NCBI RefSeq assembly: GCF_039537585.1
Contig: NZ_BAABAU010000001.1
Coordinates: forward strand, 1,736,001-1,800,000
Length of the DNA: 64,000 nucleotides
Reading direction: 5' to 3'
Origin: Frondihabitans peucedani
Lineage (GTDB): Bacteria; Actinomycetota; Actinomycetes; Actinomycetales; Microbacteriaceae
Under the pieces are notes generated by a model. That model was not told where the DNA came from. It did not search any database and was given only the letters and a program-made list of their open reading frames with translations. Shown here one piece after another: positions 16,124-25,243 of the stretch. How positions within the stretch are numbered: position 1 is the first letter of the stretch; each line of letters starts with the position of its first letter. The translations under genes and the position numbers were made by a program.

Positions 16124-16732
16124 CTATGCGTGCGCTGCTGCTCGCAGGGGGAAGAGAAGGTCGGCGGTCGTTGCCGCGGCGGCGATGACTTCGTCCGCGG
16201 GAACCCCGCCCTTTGCGAGGATGTCGATACCGCGGGTGAACGCGAGAATCGAAGCGGCCAGCGAGCCTGCGTCGAGGTCTGCTGCTATGTCGCCCGCTCG
16301 CTGGGCTGCCTCGATGGCGGCGACGAGGAGTTTTGTGAAGGCCGCGAAGATGGAAGCGATCTTGTCGATGGCCTCTGTGTCATGTCCGCCGAGTTCGTGC
16401 GCCATCTTGCCGGCCATGCAGCCGCGCATGTCGACGTCTTCGAGCACGAAGCTCGGCGATGTCGAGACGAACTGCCGCAGTCGGCCAAGGGCCTCTTCGT
16501 CTGGACCCTCCAGGGCCGAGGCGATTTCGCACATCGTTTTCGTGCCGTAGTCACCGAGCGCTTCCATGAACAGGCCATGTTTGTCGCCGAAGGCGGCATA
16601 AATGCTCCCGCGACCGAGGCCCGTTGCTTCAGTGATGTCATCGAGGCTGGTTCCCGCATAGCCCGTACGCCGGAACACCTCTTCCGCCGAACGCACGGCC
16701 GTGTCTTTGTCGAAACTTCGAGGTCGGACCAT
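16124..16732 (-). CDS. TetR-family regulator
   Basis: A 202-residue TetR protein. It opens MVRPRSFDKDTAV, with the recognition region ITEATGLGRGSIYAAFGDKH at about 33-52. The C-terminal domain carries a cysteine in MRGCMAGKMA, a pattern common in TetR proteins that control SDR and aldo-keto reductase genes. It is closely similar in layout to the regulator at 27369-27974, with the same GLGRGS-YAAFG-KH signature. It faces the SDR at 17339 across a 606-base gap, and a perfect palindrome there (16852-16872) is a candidate operator. Confidence 0.85.
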   Translation of the reverse strand: MVRPRSFDKDTAVRSAEEVFRRTGYAGTSLDDITEATGLGRGSIYAAFGDKHGLFMEALGDYGTKTMCEIASALEGPDEEALGRLRQFVSTSPSFVLEDVDMRGCMAGKMAHELGGHDTEAIDKIASIFAAFTKLLVAAIEAAQRAGDIAADLDAGSLAASILAFTRGIDILAKGGVPADEVIAAAATTADLLFPLRAAAHA

Positions 16733-16851
16733 TGCACAATTCTAGCCATTCTTGACTGAGCAATCCATATTCGGCGGACGTAGGCCCTTGTCAAGGCACC
16801 TGCTCGCAGCTCGGAACCTGCGGTGTCCAGTTCCAGACCGCAACGAAGCTT

Positions 16852-16872
16852 GAGTCAAACGAGTTTTGACTC
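16852..16872. promoter_or_regulatory. Palindromic operator candidate GAGTCAAA-N5-TTTGACTC
   Basis: Perfect 8-bp arms around CGAGT. The half-site GAGTCAAA recurs at 20336-20343, upstream of the MDR oxidoreductase, so one regulator may serve both. Confidence 0.5.
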
Positions 16873-17003
16873 GCGTTTCTACTCGAACTTACTCTCCGGG
16901 TGGGATACGTTTGATTGGCGGTCACAGTCGACGGTGAAATCAACGGGGACCCCCATCTGAGGCCTACCTGATCCGGGCCGCCAGCCGGAGGACCCGTTGA
17001 TGG

Positions 17004-17038
17004 TACGCCCCGCGACATCCGTCGATGCGCGGGGCGTA
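17004..17038. terminator. Strong orphan hairpin
   Basis: TACGCCCCGCG pairs perfectly with CGCGGGGCGTA over a 13-base loop. No coding region ends just upstream on either strand, and no T-run is adjacent on the plus strand. Confidence 0.5.
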
Positions 17039-17338
17039 TGTCGTCTTCCCATTGCAAGCATGCCGATGAGGCTGCAAGATATGGGTACCTGGATCGGATC
17101 AGGATCGAGGTCGCGCGGTCTCGGCGCGTCCGAAGGTTGAGACCGCGCGCTCCGACCTGCCGCTTCCACTGCCGCCCACTCTCGCGACGCCTCGCCGACT
17201 ACTCGTCGAGAAAATCACTAGCCATCGAGCCGCCTTGTGACATACCCTAACGGATGTCACCTATCTGACGATTTGAGAGCAATAAGAAACGGCTCGCACC
17301 GAGCGTGTCGGATCCGCGCCGTCTTGTAAGGAGCCCTG

Positions 17339-18121
17339 ATGTCCCTAGTTGAGAACGTCACCTTTGACTACGTCGGAAAGGTCGTTTTGATTACGGGAGG
17401 GGCCAGCGGAATAGGACTGTCTATCGCTCAGCACTTTCTAGACGCGGGCGCAAAGGTCTCTATTGTCGGCCGGTCCCAGGCTCGGCTCGACGACGCCAGG
17501 CGCACGCTCGATTCGGAGTTCCTCAGCGCGTACCAAGCGGACGTGGGCGATTCCGATTCTGTTCGTCAGCTCGTTGATCGCGTCATCGATGAACATGGGC
17601 AGTTGGATGTGGTGGTCAGCAACGCGGGCGGTTATGTTCCGGGCGATATCACCGACGTCAGCGATGAGGATTGGCACGCCCTGCGGTCGTCTAACATCGA
17701 TGGCTTCTTCTACTTGGCCAAAGCAACGTTGCCGGCGCTGGAACGAACATCGGGATCTTTCATTGCGACGTCAAGCATTTCAGGGCTCAGCGGCGACTGG
17801 GGTCAGGCGGTCTACAACGCCAGTAAAGCCGCCATCGCGATGTTCGTGAAGGCGCTCGCTTTGGACTGGGGTGGCCGCGGCGTTCGGGTCAACGCGGTCG
17901 CCCCCTCGCTGGTGAACACGGAACCCGTCGGCGGGATTCTTAGCAACCCTGAGCTGCTTTCCGTTGTTGAACGTCGGATCGCCTTGGGTCGTGTTGCGGA
18001 GCCTGAAGACATCGCTCCCGTCGTCCTGTTCCTGGCCAGCGATGCTGCCCGTTACGTCACGGGGGTTGTTCTTCCCGTTGACGGCGGAACGACTGCATCC
18101 AACGGTCAAGGCCGACTCTGA
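17339..18121 (+). CDS. Short-chain dehydrogenase/reductase
   Basis: A 260-residue classical SDR. The cofactor motif TGGASGIG is near residue 20, NAG at about 96, a catalytic serine in SSISG and the YNASK catalytic pair at about 159. The ATG follows TAAGGAGCCCTG. It oxidises or reduces an alcohol/ketone pair with NAD(P); the substrate is unknown. It probably forms a unit with the MmcQ/YjbR gene 17 bases downstream, and is likely controlled by the divergent TetR. Confidence 0.88.
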   Translation: MSLVENVTFDYVGKVVLITGGASGIGLSIAQHFLDAGAKVSIVGRSQARLDDARRTLDSEFLSAYQADVGDSDSVRQLVDRVIDEHGQLDVVVSNAGGYVPGDITDVSDEDWHALRSSNIDGFFYLAKATLPALERTSGSFIATSSISGLSGDWGQAVYNASKAAIAMFVKALALDWGGRGVRVNAVAPSLVNTEPVGGILSNPELLSVVERRIALGRVAEPEDIAPVVLFLASDAARYVTGVVLPVDGGTTASNGQGRL

Positions 18122-18138
18122 TTTCTTGGTCCTCAGGC

Positions 18139-18492
18139 ATGAACCGCGAACAGCTTCGTCGCCACGCGCTTTCTTTCGACGGCGCGGGCGAGAGCAGTCC
18201 ATGGGCGCCCGACCGACTTGTCTTCAAGGCGTCGAATGGGAAAGTGTTCGCGGTGCTCAGCGGCGCTGAATGGGCCGACGATCAGGTCACGTTGAAGCTG
18301 CCGCCGGAGGAAGTGTCGGCTGTCCGCGAGACGTTTGCTGGTGCGCATCCCGCGTACAAGCTCAACAAGCGCACATGGGTCAACCTGTCTTTGGAGGCGG
18401 ACGTCCCCGACGATCGAATCCTAGAGATGTTGAACTCCAGCTTTGCAGCAGTGGCAAGTGCGAGTGGCAAATCGTCACTCCCAGGCCTCTAG
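18139..18492 (+). CDS. MmcQ/YjbR family DNA-binding-like protein
   Basis: A 117-residue protein with the CyaY-like fold of the MmcQ/YjbR family: an N-terminal helix, a strand pair with FKASNGKVFAVL, and the conserved end HPAYKLNKRTWVNLSLE. The role in the cell is not established for this family. It lies directly after the SDR on the same strand and meets the antiporter gene tail to tail. Confidence 0.82.
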   Translation: MNREQLRRHALSFDGAGESSPWAPDRLVFKASNGKVFAVLSGAEWADDQVTLKLPPEEVSAVRETFAGAHPAYKLNKRTWVNLSLEADVPDDRILEMLNSSFAAVASASGKSSLPGL

Positions 18493-18502
18493 CGATTGTG
18501 GT

Positions 18503-20077
18503 TTAGTCGGCCTTCGCCTCGGCTGAGGTCGCCAGCGCCACCTCTTCGGCGTCGAGGATGCGGAGGACGGCACGGACGGCGGGTTCCTGGTATCGGTGCT
18601 CGGCTCTAGCGCGTAGCACGGCTGCTCTCTCGGCCTGCAGCGTGTGTTGCCGGGCGCGGGCGTAGCTCTCGTGAGGAGGTTCGGTTCCGCTTCCACTTTT
18701 CAGGGAGTCGGACAAGAATGTCGCGTCGGCTCTGAGACGTGCAAGGACTCTTGGGTCGAAGGTTTCGGGATGATCCTCCAGCGAGTCGAGTCCCGACTGC
18801 TGGGCTTCGGAAAGCAGAAGCCGTGTCTCCATACGCTCCTGTTCGAAGTTCGGCGGCACAAGAGTGGGAAGAACTCGAACGATCAACGGCAACGCAAGCG
18901 ACTGCAGCAGCGTGCCGACGACAACCACAAATGCGAGCAATTGCAGGAACGCGCGCTGCGGTGTCGCTTCCGGCAACAGGAACACGGCGGCAAGCGTGAC
19001 GACGCCGCGCACGCCCGCAAAACTGACAGCGATTGGCTGATGCCAATGCCAACTTTGCCGACGCAGCTGTCGCGGGCCGAATCGGAAGACGGCGGTCAGC
19101 CCGAAGCCCCACAAGAGTCGAGACACCAGCATCACGGCCAAGACGACGATCGAGATGAGCGCCATCTGCCAGACAGGGATGTCCGACTTCAGCGCGTTCT
19201 CCACGATTCCGGCTAGAGACAGCCCAATCAGCAAAAACACGGCGTTTTCCAGGACGAACTGAACGGTCCTCCAGTTGAGCGATTCGGCGATTCGCGCCTC
19301 TGCGGACTGAATCACGGGAGAGCGGTAGCTGAGGTAGAGACCCGAGATGACCACAGCGAGAATGCCGGAAGCACCGATCAGTTGAGCCGGGAGGAACGCG
19401 ACGAACGGCGCCACCAGCGACAGGCTCGTATCCACCACGGCCTCGTGGATTCGGCGGCGTAGCCACCCGAGGATCACCCCGACGGCCAGGCCGACCCCCA
19501 ATCCGCCGCACACCGTTATGGCGAAGTTGCCCGCGACCGAGAGGGGCGTCACCACGGTAGTGATCGCAGCGATGGCGGCGTTCAAGGCAGCCAAAGCAGT
19601 GGCGTCATTCAAGAGGCTCTCACCGTCGAGAACGGTTGTCACGATTCGTGGAAGGGGAGCTTTTCGGGTTACTGCGTTCACGGCGACGGCGTCGGTGGGG
19701 GCGATGACGGCACCGAAGGCGAGTGCAGCTGCCAGAGAGAGGGCTGGAACGATCAGCCATGCCACGATGCCGACAACGAAAACGGTGTAGGCGACCAGGC
19801 CGACGGAAAGGATGATGATCGGATCGCGACGTGCTCGAGTATCGATGAACGAAGTGCGGATGGCGGCGGCGTACAACAAGGGCGGCAGTATCCCGAAAAG
19901 GATGACGTCCGGCTCGATTTTGATCTGAGGCACGGCAGGGATGAACGAGATACCTGCGCCAACAGCTACAAGCGCCATCGGCCCGAAGAAGCCGAATCTA
20001 CTGCTGAGTCCCGCGATGGAGACGGTGACGACCACGAAGCAGACGGTGATGAGGATCACGAGTAGTTCCGGGGACAT
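18503..20077 (-). CDS. CPA1-family Na+/H+ antiporter
   Basis: A 524-residue membrane protein with about 12 hydrophobic segments in the first 400 residues and a soluble C-terminal tail rich in Arg, Ala and Glu. CPA1 signatures are visible: ILPPLLYAAA early, PTDAVAV and GESLLNDATA in the middle, and FAGVRGVVTLAAVFLLP late, holding the transport aspartates. It exchanges cytoplasmic Na+ or K+ for protons at the plasma membrane. It is monocistronic. The 313-base region upstream is shared with the divergent MDR gene. Confidence 0.88.
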   Translation of the reverse strand: MSPELLVILITVCFVVVTVSIAGLSSRFGFFGPMALVAVGAGISFIPAVPQIKIEPDVILFGILPPLLYAAAIRTSFIDTRARRDPIIILSVGLVAYTVFVVGIVAWLIVPALSLAAALAFGAVIAPTDAVAVNAVTRKAPLPRIVTTVLDGESLLNDATALAALNAAIAAITTVVTPLSVAGNFAITVCGGLGVGLAVGVILGWLRRRIHEAVVDTSLSLVAPFVAFLPAQLIGASGILAVVISGLYLSYRSPVIQSAEARIAESLNWRTVQFVLENAVFLLIGLSLAGIVENALKSDIPVWQMALISIVVLAVMLVSRLLWGFGLTAVFRFGPRQLRRQSWHWHQPIAVSFAGVRGVVTLAAVFLLPEATPQRAFLQLLAFVVVVGTLLQSLALPLIVRVLPTLVPPNFEQERMETRLLLSEAQQSGLDSLEDHPETFDPRVLARLRADATFLSDSLKSGSGTEPPHESYARARQHTLQAERAAVLRARAEHRYQEPAVRAVLRILDAEEVALATSAEAKAD

Positions 20078-20390
20078 ACATCCTCATTTCGCTCGGAAGC
20101 TGAAAGCTGTGGGCGCCTCAATAGCCGATCAAAGCGGTCTTTCGCTTGAGCCCCGCGCTGCCAGATCGTTGTTCTGAGCCATAGTCAATCATCGGATGGC
20201 TGTGTCGTCTACAGATGAGCCAGAAGGCCTATGCGTGCCAATGAGTGGCCGTGAAAAACGTGCATTTGAGCGGAGTTCAGCGTGGCCGCTGCCTCGTGGG
20301 ACACCTTGCTAATTCTGAGATTAGACATGGTTTGACGAGTCAAAACGGCTTAGAGTAAGTCAAACAAGCCCTGAGGCGGAGGAGAAAGTC
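20078..20390. other. Divergent promoter region, antiporter / MDR oxidoreductase
   Basis: No gene is seen. It contains the palindromic site at 20331 and a nearby single half-site AGTCAAAC at about 20358-20365. A GGCGGAGGAG ribosome-binding site precedes the MDR start at 20391. Confidence 0.5.
20331..20344. promoter_or_regulatory. Operator-like palindrome TTTGAC-GA-GTCAAA
   Basis: Perfect 6-bp arms, 47 bases before the MDR start. It contains GAGTCAAA, the arm of the palindrome at 16852. It overlaps a TTGACG word that could act as a -35 box, so a bound repressor would block polymerase. Confidence 0.5.
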
Positions 20391-21356
20391 ATGAAAGCGA
20401 TTGAGATCTCGGAATATGGAACTCCCGGCGATGTCCTGAAGGTTGTCGAGTTGGAAGAGCCGGCGGAGCCGGGCGCAGGCCAGGTGTTGGTCCAAACGCT
20501 GTTCTCACCCGTGAACCATCACGACCTGTTCTTCATCCAGGGCTATCTGGCACCTCGCGACCTGCCCACAGTGCCAGGTAATGAGGGGGTTGGGCGCGTA
20601 CTGCAGTTGGGCGAAGGTGTCGACGGGGTTGCCGTGGGAGATCTGGTCATCATTCCGCTGATGACGGGCGCCTGGCGAGAGCGGTTGCTCCTGTCCGCCG
20701 AGGGCCTTTTTCCACTTCCCGACGTCGACCCGCGCCAGCTGTCCATGCTCGGGAGCAATACGCCTACGGCGGGACTGATGCTGAGCGAGTACGCCGACGT
20801 CAAGCCTGGTGACTGGGTCGTTCAGGACGCAGCCAGTGGCGGGGTCGGTTTGAATGTCGTCGCGATCGCGAAACTGCGAGGCATCAAAACGATCAACTTC
20901 GTCCGCCGTGAAGACGCGATTGAGGTCGTCCGCGCAGCTGGGGGCGACGTCGTATTGATTGACCACCCCGGTGCCGCAGATGAGGTTCGCGAGGCCACAG
21001 GTGGTGCGCCTGTCAAGGTTGCAATTGACTCGGTTGGGGGCAGTGTGGCACAGACCATGCTGGACCTCCTCGAGCCGGGAGCTGGGTTCGTCTTCTACGG
21101 CAACGCATCCGGGGAAGCCGTCGATCCAGAGGCGGACAGCGTGAAGAGCAAGAACATCACCGTCTCGGGCATCTTCGTCGGCGCCTACGACAACGTGTCG
21201 AAAGTTGTCCCTGTCATCAAAGAGGCGGCGCCGTTGGTCGAGTCCGGTGATCTCAGGGCGCCCATCGAGGCTGTCTACCCGTTGAGCGAGATCACCGCCG
21301 CCGTCGAACACGTGGAACGTGGCGGGAAAATCCTCATCCAGGTTTCCGAAGAATAA
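20391..21356 (+). CDS. Zinc-independent MDR oxidoreductase (quinone/enoyl reductase-like)
   Basis: A 321-residue medium-chain reductase. It has the N-terminal GroES-like domain (NHHDLFFIQGYLAPRDLPTV, GNEGVGRV) and a Rossmann domain with AASGGVGLNVVAIAKLRG near 145-162. The zinc-ligand cysteines of alcohol dehydrogenases are absent. The best resemblance is to mitochondrial-type trans-2-enoyl reductases and NADPH:quinone reductases, which reduce activated C=C bonds or quinones with NADPH. A strong ribosome-binding site and an upstream palindrome indicate regulated single-gene expression, ending in the terminator at 21376. Confidence 0.85.
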   Translation: MKAIEISEYGTPGDVLKVVELEEPAEPGAGQVLVQTLFSPVNHHDLFFIQGYLAPRDLPTVPGNEGVGRVLQLGEGVDGVAVGDLVIIPLMTGAWRERLLLSAEGLFPLPDVDPRQLSMLGSNTPTAGLMLSEYADVKPGDWVVQDAASGGVGLNVVAIAKLRGIKTINFVRREDAIEVVRAAGGDVVLIDHPGAADEVREATGGAPVKVAIDSVGGSVAQTMLDLLEPGAGFVFYGNASGEAVDPEADSVKSKNITVSGIFVGAYDNVSKVVPVIKEAAPLVESGDLRAPIEAVYPLSEITAAVEHVERGGKILIQVSEE

Positions 21357-21375
21357 GAGGCGACCGTCAGAAGAC

Positions 21376-21415
21376 AGCCGGAGGGGGCGTAGGACGTAGC
21401 TACGCCCCCTCCGGC
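21376..21415. terminator. Bidirectional terminator containing the stop codon of the convergent MFS gene
   Basis: AGCCGGAGGGGGCGTA and TACGCCCCCTCCGGCT form a 16-bp perfect stem with an 8-base loop. The MFS gene on the other strand ends at 21400, so its last codons and TAG lie within the right arm. Confidence 0.8.
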
Positions 21416-22839
21416 TTGTTCGCGACGGGACGCCTTGCAGCGTTGGAATCAACGGGAAGGGGGTCCAACGTCATATCGGGCTTGGGGTTTCGCAGGAGAG
21501 TTCCGGACAGCACGGCCCCCGCGATCATGATGATGGCCACGACGATGACGACGCGATGGAATCCGGCGAGATCGAGGCGAGCGCCGGTGATGGATCCAAC
21601 GATTGCGATGGCTACTAGACCGGCGACTCGTGCCACAGCGTTGTTCACGGCGGAGCCAATTCCTGCCTGTTCGGCATTGATGGCGCTCAGCACGGCTGAA
21701 GAGATTGGGGTGGACGTGATGGCGATTCCGGTGCCGGCGAGTAGGACGCCAGGAATCACTCCCAGCCAAATGTTTACTGGCTCGCGCACGGTCAGCATCC
21801 ACAAATAGCCGGCGGCGGCGATAAGGGGGCCGACGGCAATGAACCACCGCGGACCGAATCGACCTGCCAGGGTCCCCACGCGGCTGGAGATTAGAAGACT
21901 GATGACAGTCATGGGCGCCGTGGCGAGCCCGGCGACCAGGCCAGAAAAGCCCGCGACCTGCTGGAGGAAAACGGGCACGATGAACACACCCAACCAGAGC
22001 GCGCCCCACACCAGGAAGGTGGTGGCGTTTCCAACCGAGAAATTGCGCGCCCGGAACAGGTCGAGCGGCATCATCGGCGAGGTAGCTTTCCGCTCCCAGA
22101 GCACATAGGCGGTCAGCGCCGCGATCCCGATCGCCCCAAAGGTCAGGACGAATGGATCTCCCCAGCCGAGCCGGCCTTGTTCGATGAGTGCGAAAACGAG
22201 ACCGCCGAGACCTGCTGCCGCCAGGAACGCGCCGAGGACATCGATCTTGCGACCCCTCGCCTCTGTACTCGGAAGGTGAAGCCGGCTGGCGGCCAGCAGC
22301 GTTACAGCCACGACCGGCAAGTTGATTCCGAAGACCCAGCGCCACCCGACCGTGTCAACGAGCAATCCGCCAAGCGGCGGGCCCGCAATGAAAGCGGCGC
22401 TTGTCCATGCCGACCATAACCCGATAGCGCGAGTCTGAACCGGGCCACGGTATTTTGATGCAAGGAGCGCCAGCGAGCTGGGGACGAGCAGTGCGCCCGC
22501 CAAGCCCTGAGCAGCCCGAAAAGCGATCAGCAACTCGCCCGTGGGCGAGACGGCGCACAGGAGCGATGTGACGCCGAAGCCGATGAGTCCTATGCGCAGG
22601 ATCGTGAGCCGACCGAGGCTATCTGACAAAGCTCCCGCGATCAGGATGAAGGCGGCGACGGTCAGCGTGTACCCGTCGACGACCCATTGTTGGAATGCCA
22701 GCCCGCCCCCGAACTGAAGGAGTAGTTGGGGCAGAGCCACATTGACAATAGTCCCGTCGAGGAACACGACGAGAGACGCAAGGACGGCTACGGCTATGAC
22801 GAGTCGACCTTCCCTGGTGGACGTCCCTGCCATCACCAC
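21400..22839 (-). CDS. MFS drug exporter, DHA2 (14-TM) family
   Basis: A 479-residue major facilitator with about 14 hydrophobic segments. DHA2 motifs are visible: VVFLDGTIVNVALPQL in TM1, the loop motif GALSDSLGRL, and motif C GPPLGGLLVDTVGWRW. It exports drugs or other hydrophobic cations and metabolites with proton exchange. It is divergent from another MFS gene, so the two promoters share about 100 bases holding CCTGTACCG and CGATACGG inverted words. Its end is embedded in the terminator above. Confidence 0.88.
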   Translation of the reverse strand: MVMAGTSTREGRLVIAVAVLASLVVFLDGTIVNVALPQLLLQFGGGLAFQQWVVDGYTLTVAAFILIAGALSDSLGRLTILRIGLIGFGVTSLLCAVSPTGELLIAFRAAQGLAGALLVPSSLALLASKYRGPVQTRAIGLWSAWTSAAFIAGPPLGGLLVDTVGWRWVFGINLPVVAVTLLAASRLHLPSTEARGRKIDVLGAFLAAAGLGGLVFALIEQGRLGWGDPFVLTFGAIGIAALTAYVLWERKATSPMMPLDLFRARNFSVGNATTFLVWGALWLGVFIVPVFLQQVAGFSGLVAGLATAPMTVISLLISSRVGTLAGRFGPRWFIAVGPLIAAAGYLWMLTVREPVNIWLGVIPGVLLAGTGIAITSTPISSAVLSAINAEQAGIGSAVNNAVARVAGLVAIAIVGSITGARLDLAGFHRVVIVVAIIMIAGAVLSGTLLRNPKPDMTLDPLPVDSNAARRPVANKPEGA

Positions 22840-22943
22840 TCCGCTCCGCCTGGATCCGAAACCCAGGAATAATGCACAGTCTATCGCGCTTTGGATCTGT
22901 TGCCTGTACCGTTCGATACGGGATTGTCATCGAGAGGTCGATC

Positions 22944-24206
22944 ATGTCTGCCCAGCAATCCGTTCGCGCTTCGTCCCCCGTCGCGTCGGAGCACGCCTCA
23001 CCCGCTGCCAAGCGGCGAGACACCATTCCTCGTCCTGTCGCCTTTGCCTTGATGGCCGTAGTGCTCTTCGGGCTCTTTGCGGCTGCCGCTGCCCCGTCCC
23101 CACTGTTGGTCGTCTATCAAGCTCGGTGGGGCTTCGCCCCTTGGCTCCTGACATTCGCTTTCGCGATCTACGCAGTCGCACTACTCGTGGCCGTCTTGGT
23201 TTTCGGATCGCTCTCGGATCACGTTGGACGACGTCCCGTGATAATCGGAGCGCTCGTCGTGCAAGGCATTGCCATGACGGTGTTCCTCAACAGTGGAGGA
23301 ATCGGCGAAGTCATCGCCGGACGCGTCTTGCAAGGTCTAGCGACGGGAGCTGCAACGGGTGCCATCTCCGCGCTGCTGACTGACCTTGCACCTACAGGCA
23401 ACAAGAAGTTAGGTGGCATGCTCGCCAGCATCGCCCCCCTCGGCGGCTTGGGCGTGGGTGCGCTTGTCACCGGGCTTCTCATCCAGGTGACGACGGACCC
23501 GTCCGCCATCTTCCTCGCGTTCGACATCGTCTTTGCGCTTGGAATCGTGCTCACATTCCTCGTAAAGGAGCCCATCAGCCGCCGGATCGGCGCTGCGAAA
23601 AGCCTGATCCCGAGAGTCGCAGTTCCCACCGCGGCTCGGTCCGCCTTCACCGCATCGATCCCCGCGCTCATTTCGAGCTGGATGATCAACGCGTTCTACT
23701 TGGGCCTGGTTGCCGCCATTCTTCAGGGAGTGTTCGGCATCCACAGTGGGCTCATCAACGGCGCAGCGATCGCCCTGTTCACCGAGTCGGCCGCGGCGTC
23801 CGTTTTGATCTTTCGTAAGCTGTCCAGCAACACGAATTCTCTCGTGGGATCGATATCGCTGATTGTCGGCGCAGCGCTCACGGTCATCGGACTTGAAAGC
23901 GGTTCCCTTGTGGTTTTCGGTATCAGCGCCATTCTGGGTGGAATGGGACTTGGACTGTCCTTCTCGGGCTCGGTTTCGCTGATCATGCCTCACGCTCAGG
24001 CCCACGAACGCGGCCAGCTCTTCGCCGCCGTCTACGTCGTCAGCTACCTCGCCTTTGGCCTACCGGCTATCGCTGCCGGCCTGTTCGTCGCATCGGAGGG
24101 GCTCCTCGCGGTCGCGACAACCTTTGCCATCGTCATCATCGTCATCGCCGCGGTATCACTCGGAGCCCACATCGTTCGGGGTTCTCAGGCGCCCCGATCC
24201 AAGTAA
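22944..24206 (+). CDS. MFS transporter (12-TM, DHA1-like)
   Basis: A 420-residue permease. The ATG at 22944 was chosen because GAGAGG lies just upstream and an in-frame GTG at 22872 yields an unlikely leader. A polar 40-residue N-terminus precedes about 12 membrane segments. The inter-helix motif GSLSDHVGRRPV and VLQGLATGAATGAISALL fit the drug-efflux class. It is divergent from the DHA2 exporter. The substrate is unknown. Confidence 0.85.
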   Translation: MSAQQSVRASSPVASEHASPAAKRRDTIPRPVAFALMAVVLFGLFAAAAAPSPLLVVYQARWGFAPWLLTFAFAIYAVALLVAVLVFGSLSDHVGRRPVIIGALVVQGIAMTVFLNSGGIGEVIAGRVLQGLATGAATGAISALLTDLAPTGNKKLGGMLASIAPLGGLGVGALVTGLLIQVTTDPSAIFLAFDIVFALGIVLTFLVKEPISRRIGAAKSLIPRVAVPTAARSAFTASIPALISSWMINAFYLGLVAAILQGVFGIHSGLINGAAIALFTESAAASVLIFRKLSSNTNSLVGSISLIVGAALTVIGLESGSLVVFGISAILGGMGLGLSFSGSVSLIMPHAQAHERGQLFAAVYVVSYLAFGLPAIAAGLFVASEGLLAVATTFAIVIIVIAAVSLGAHIVRGSQAPRSK

Positions 24207-24217
24207 CGTCGGCCGAA

Positions 24218-24250
24218 GGAGGCGCAGGCTCCGCCGAAAACCGCGCCTCC
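24218..24250 (+). terminator. Weak terminator-like hairpin after the MFS gene
   Basis: GGAGGCGC pairs with GCGCCTCC over a 17-base loop that could itself pair GGCTCCGCC-type words. There is no T-run. Confidence 0.35.
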
Positions 24251-24346
24251 GCCGCATCGCACTCACGGTCTACGCAGATCGATGGACCAGAACTCGCAGG
24301 CGTCGGCAACCGGTCAAGCGGCGAGAATGGCGGAGCGTAGTCGGGG

Positions 24347-25042
24347 TCATGCCTGCGTGAGAAAGAATCGGCCGACCCGACCCCGCCAGCCGCTTCGTAC
24401 CTGGAGGGGACGCGCCGGCTCGGTGCGTACTTCAAGCGGGACGATGTGCGCTTGGAGTCCGTTGGCGGCCGGTTGCACGAATTTCACTCGAATCGCTTCG
24501 CCCTTATGCCGCGGTACCACGATGATTAGTTGTGGCTTTTCGCCGTTGAGCATGTCCAAGGCCGACGTCATTTTGTACGCCCAGGGACCCCGGACGCCGC
24601 CAACCGCGCGTGGGAAAATTGGCATCACCGCCACGGTTCGCTGCACGAGGAAGAAGTCGATCTGGAAGCGTTCGTAGACGAGGCGGCCGATTTCAACAGC
24701 GACCTTCTGGCGGCGAAACGAGCGATAGCCCGGCCAAATCGCCGCAAACAGGGCCCCGAGGCCCCAGGCGCCAAACCAGATGGCAGCGTATGCCCACTCA
24801 CCGGCCGTGTCGCGATCCAACGACTTGGGAAACCGACTTACGAGGTCTTCGGCCAGGGCTATGAGGCCGTAGTGGGCGCTCACCCATCCGAAGGCGCTAA
24901 CGGTAAGGATCAGGACAAGGCCGCTCGCAAGGTCCGTAGCCAGACCAACTCGGGGGGCGAGTGGGCCTGCCGGCTGACCTGCAACTTCGAGCTTTGACCA
25001 CCGCCGTGCCTTGGCTTTCTCGATGTGCGATTTGATGGACAT
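24347..25042 (-). CDS. Hypothetical membrane protein
   Basis: A 231-residue protein from an ATG preceded by GGGGG; an in-frame start at 25087 is possible. A basic N-terminus (SHIEKAKARRWSKLE) is followed by two or three membrane segments (LASGLVLILTVSAFGWVSAH and the span WFGAWGLGALFAAIWPGY). A soluble C-terminal domain of about 110 residues then carries beta-strand-like stretches (PQLIIVVPRHKGEAIRVKFV). No family is recognised. It stands alone between the MFS gene and the CGNR regulator. Confidence 0.65.
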   Translation of the reverse strand: MSIKSHIEKAKARRWSKLEVAGQPAGPLAPRVGLATDLASGLVLILTVSAFGWVSAHYGLIALAEDLVSRFPKSLDRDTAGEWAYAAIWFGAWGLGALFAAIWPGYRSFRRQKVAVEIGRLVYERFQIDFFLVQRTVAVMPIFPRAVGGVRGPWAYKMTSALDMLNGEKPQLIIVVPRHKGEAIRVKFVQPAANGLQAHIVPLEVRTEPARPLQVRSGWRGRVGRFFLTQA

Positions 25043-25243
25043 GCGTACCCCCATGGCTTCGGACGCGCGAGAGGCGCCCGATGTCACTGTCGGAGGCTTT
25101 CAACAATCCGTTAGGCAAATGTCAGGGGCGGATGGCGTGTACGCCACCCGTGACCTCGCTTACCGCCTGGGGACATCCCGGCTCAGACTTACCACGACCT
25201 GAATCCCGGCATCCGGCTGCTCGCGAACGATTGCGGGCTTCCG

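Larger units (their letters stand above)
16733..17338. other. 606-base intergenic region between TetR and SDR
   Basis: No credible gene is seen. The region contains an 8-bp-arm palindrome (16852-16872) and a strong hairpin (17004-17038), and ends with the ribosome-binding site TAAGGAG of the SDR. The orphan hairpin suggests that a small gene or RNA may once have ended there. Confidence 0.5.
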
